Source: Sphingosinicella terrae (GTDB taxonomy: Bacteria; Pseudomonadota; Alphaproteobacteria; Sphingomonadales; Sphingomonadaceae). Taken from it: a stretch of DNA of 48,857 nt. Both the position numbers and the translations under genes were made by a program. The stretch is from NCBI RefSeq assembly GCF_003347635.1, contig NZ_QDFY01000020.1:1-48857 (forward strand), written 5' to 3'. Positions 46,579 to 48,857 of this stretch are shown here, piece after piece. Below the pieces are notes generated by a model. The model was not told the DNA's origin. It worked only from the letters and a program-made list of their open reading frames with translations, and did not search any database. The stretch's first letter is position 1. The number at the start of each line of letters is the position of its first letter.

Positions 46579-48857
46579 ATGACTCAGCTCGTGGCATCGG
46601 GAGCGCAGCTCCATCCGGTACATTGTGTTTGCGGCGCGTGCGCCGGCTCTGAACCTTACGTCGTTTCCGCCAATGTCGATGGCCAGGGCGGCTTCATCGA
46701 CGACAAGCCTGTCTGGTCGATCGCGGAAATCACGGCACATCTGAACCGCAGCGCCTTTCCCTGGACCGATATTCCGGGAGCGGGCTGGAGCAGTGAGGGC
46801 TTCGATGCCCGTCCGGCAAGCGGAGACCTCCTCCAGCTGACCTTCGGCTTTCACACCGTCGAGACGATCGCTGCCGCACCCTATCATTTCGAGATCGACG
46901 GCCAGGTCTACGATCTCGGTTCCGCCGTGGGGTTTCAGGCGTTTTCGGTCGGGCAACAGGAAGCGGCTCGCAAGACGATCACGCTCTGGAATGAACTTGT
47001 TGCCCTGGACATCGTCGAGACGACGGCCGACCAAGCCGATCTCACCTACAGCAACTATACCAAACTTCCCGGAACGCAGGCCTTCGCCTTCCTGCCCTAC
47101 AGCTATTCCGAGCCTTACGCGAAACTGGCCGGCGACATCTGGGTCAATGGACTGGCATCGAGCAATCTCGAACTCGACAATGGCGGCTATGGTCTTCTCA
47201 CCCTCATGCACGAGACCGGCCACGCGCTCGGCCTCATGCACCCTGGCGATTATGACGCTTCCTCCGACGAGGCGTTCACCTATGCGAGCCACGCGGAATA
47301 TTTTCAGGACTCGCGTCAGTACAGCGTGATGTCCTATTTCAATGCGGAGTTCACCGATGCTGCTCACGTCGATTGGTCACGCCTCGAGCGAGTCTACGGA
47401 CAGACGCCTCTGCTTCACGACATCGCCGCGATCCAGGCCATCTACGGCGCAGATCCGACGACGCGTGCAGACGGGACAATCTACGGCTTCAACTCCACGG
47501 CGAATCTGAACGTCTTCGATTTCGGGCTGAACACGATGCCCGTCATTTCCATCTACGATGCGGGTGGAATCGATACGCTCGACTTCTCCGGCTGGAACAC
47601 GGCTTCGACGATCGATCTCAATCCGGGCGCCTTCAGCAGCGGCGGCGGCAGTGGAATCGTCCCCCTCGAAGACCTCAAGGCCGCGGGGCTGGTGCCATCG
47701 GACTTCACGCAGGCGGAGTATGACGCGCTTCGGACGGCCTACAATTCGCCCGATGGACTTCTCCATGACAACATCTCCATCGCCTACGGAACGATCATCG
47801 AGAACGCGATCGGCGGCGGCGGCAACGATACGATCATCGGCAATTCGGTGGCCAACCACCTCGTCGGCGGCGCGGGCGACGATCTTCTTGCGGGCGATGG
47901 CGGATCCGACCTGCTCGAAGGCGGGGACGGGGTAGATACGGTCAGCTACGCCGCATCGGACAGCAGCGTCAATCTGGATCTCGGCCGGTCCGACGGCCAA
48001 ACGGGCGGCCATGCCGAAGGCGACGTGTTGACTGGGATCGAGAATGTTACCGGCAGTCGGTTTGACGACATTCTGGCCGGGAGCAGCTCCGCCAACGTTA
48101 TCGACGGAGGAGGGGGCGCCGATGTCATGAGGGGAAGCGCGGGTGACGATACCTATGTCGTCGACGATGTCGGCGACGACGTTACCGAGATGAGCGCCGA
48201 GGGCACCGACACCGTCATGAGCTCCGTGACCTATACATTGCCCGAAGACGTGGAGAACCTGGTTCTCCTGGGCGCCGCCGCTGCCGATGCCGTCGGCAAC
48301 GCTCAGTCAAACACGATAGTAGGCAATAGCGCGGCGAACATTCTCGACGGCGCCGGCGGCGCCGATCTTATGCAGGGCGGCGCTGGCGACGACGTCTATA
48401 TCGTCGATCAACCCACGGACGAGATAGTCGAGCGGGCGGGCGAAGGCTGGGATCAGGTCAGTAGCTCGACGAGCTATGTGCTCCCGAAGCATGTGGAGAA
48501 GCTCGTCCTCACCGGAACATCGTCCACCGGTGGATCCGGCAATAGCTCCGACAACATCATCATCGGAAATTTCGCGGGCAATGTCCTTAGCGGAGGCGCA
48601 GGCAAGGACGTGCTCGATGGCGCGGGCGGCGCCGACGATCTGCGGGGCGGCAGGGGCCACGACACCTATATCGTCGACAATGCGGGCGACACGGTGATCG
48701 AGGCTGCCGGCGAGGGCACGGACACGATCCGCACCTATGTGAGCTACAGCCTTCCCGACCATGTCGAGGCGCTCGCACTCGGCGGCGCTGGCGTGACGGA
48801 CGCCACCGGCAACGCGCTGGACAACCGTCTCTACGGCAATGCCAAGGCCAATGTGAT
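46579..48857 (+). CDS. Serralysin-type M10 zinc metalloprotease with RTX repeats (3' end outside window)
   Basis: 759 codons are visible without stop. The catalytic zinc motif HETGHALGLMHPG (His211, Glu212, His215, His221) is complete, and the Met-turn SVMSYF (Met251) follows, as in serralysins. After the protease domain come RTX blocks (GGGGNDTIIGN, GGAGDDLLAG) and long repeats like those of the preceding protein. Type I secretion into the medium is inferred; no T1SS genes are visible except a broken HlyD at 34.9 kb. Start: ATG 46579 is the first after an in-frame TAG (46567-46569). An AGGAGG at 46551-46556 precedes an ATG at 46558 in the same frame, three codons before that TAG, so the start is uncertain. 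Confidence 0.85.
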   Translation, partial: MTQLVASGAQLHPVHCVCGACAGSEPYVVSANVDGQGGFIDDKPVWSIAEITAHLNRSAFPWTDIPGAGWSSEGFDARPASGDLLQLTFGFHTVETIAAAPYHFEIDGQVYDLGSAVGFQAFSVGQQEAARKTITLWNELVALDIVETTADQADLTYSNYTKLPGTQAFAFLPYSYSEPYAKLAGDIWVNGLASSNLELDNGGYGLLTLMHETGHALGLMHPGDYDASSDEAFTYASHAEYFQDSRQYSVMSYFNAEFTDAAHVDWSRLERVYGQTPLLHDIAAIQAIYGADPTTRADGTIYGFNSTANLNVFDFGLNTMPVISIYDAGGIDTLDFSGWNTASTIDLNPGAFSSGGGSGIVPLEDLKAAGLVPSDFTQAEYDALRTAYNSPDGLLHDNISIAYGTIIENAIGGGGNDTIIGNSVANHLVGGAGDDLLAGDGGSDLLEGGDGVDTVSYAASDSSVNLDLGRSDGQTGGHAEGDVLTGIENVTGSRFDDILAGSSSANVIDGGGGADVMRGSAGDDTYVVDDVGDDVTEMSAEGTDTVMSSVTYTLPEDVENLVLLGAAAADAVGNAQSNTIVGNSAANILDGAGGADLMQGGAGDDVYIVDQPTDEIVERAGEGWDQVSSSTSYVLPKHVEKLVLTGTSSTGGSGNSSDNIIIGNFAGNVLSGGAGKDVLDGAGGADDLRGGRGHDTYIVDNAGDTVIEAAGEGTDTIRTYVSYSLPDHVEALALGGAGVTDATGNALDNRLYGNAKANV

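Overview
This window looks like a chromosomal segment from a high-GC alphaproteobacterium of the order Sphingomonadales. The basis is the combination of two large TonB-dependent receptors, a PepSY membrane partner, a methionine synthase split into two genes behind an ArsR-methyltransferase fusion regulator, a bacterial Asp/Glu leucyltransferase, and REP-type repeats with RAYT transposases. This placement is an inference from gene content; no rRNA or tRNA is visible.

Layout. 1-5.5 kb: edge of an IS110-type transposase, small unknown proteins, a YegD-like Hsp70 followed by an RNase H-fold protein, a decayed RAYT transposase, a DUF418 membrane protein and an outer-membrane beta-barrel. 5.8-9.1 kb: a Tat-exported N-acyl-D-amino-acid deacylase whose 3' tail recurs twice downstream, around an intact RAYT transposase. 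9.1-14 kb: a Fur-box-preceded TonB receptor coupled to a PepSY protein, then a DUF2254 membrane protein. 14.1-18.2 kb: XRE-cupin regulator, dipeptide epimerase and TonB receptor, with twin TTGC-N7-GCAA dyads in the promoter; this looks like a peptide-scavenging module. 18.2-25.4 kb: housekeeping and accessory genes (anchored methyltransferase, sorbosone dehydrogenase-like lipoprotein, DUF2231, GNAT, DEAD-box helicase, GST, small lipoproteins).

25.6-31.3 kb is a methionine operon: regulator, metF, metH (homocysteine-binding part) and metH (folate/B12/activation part). A perfect 20-bp palindrome lies between the -35 and -10 elements of its promoter. 31.4-34.5 kb holds a beta-helix protein and a DsbD/ScsB-like reductase. 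34.5-37.5 kb is an accessory insert bounded by a 35-bp imperfect direct repeat of the dsbD tail; it carries a truncated HlyD, two unknown envelope proteins and a frameshifted gene. 37.6-42.9 kb: EthD-like protein, YtcJ-like amidohydrolase, 3-hydroxyisobutyrate-dehydrogenase-type enzyme, an inverted-repeat element, threonine ammonia-lyase and bpt. 43.1 kb to the end: two large exoproteins of type I secretion style, an FG-GAP plus RTX protein and a serralysin-type M10 metalloprotease that runs off the window.

The most unusual signals are the duplicated gene tails next to accessory inserts and RAYT repeats, the nested inverted-repeat element at 40.4-40.7 kb, the twin operator dyads at 14.84-14.89 kb, and the in-frame amber codon just ahead of the serralysin start.
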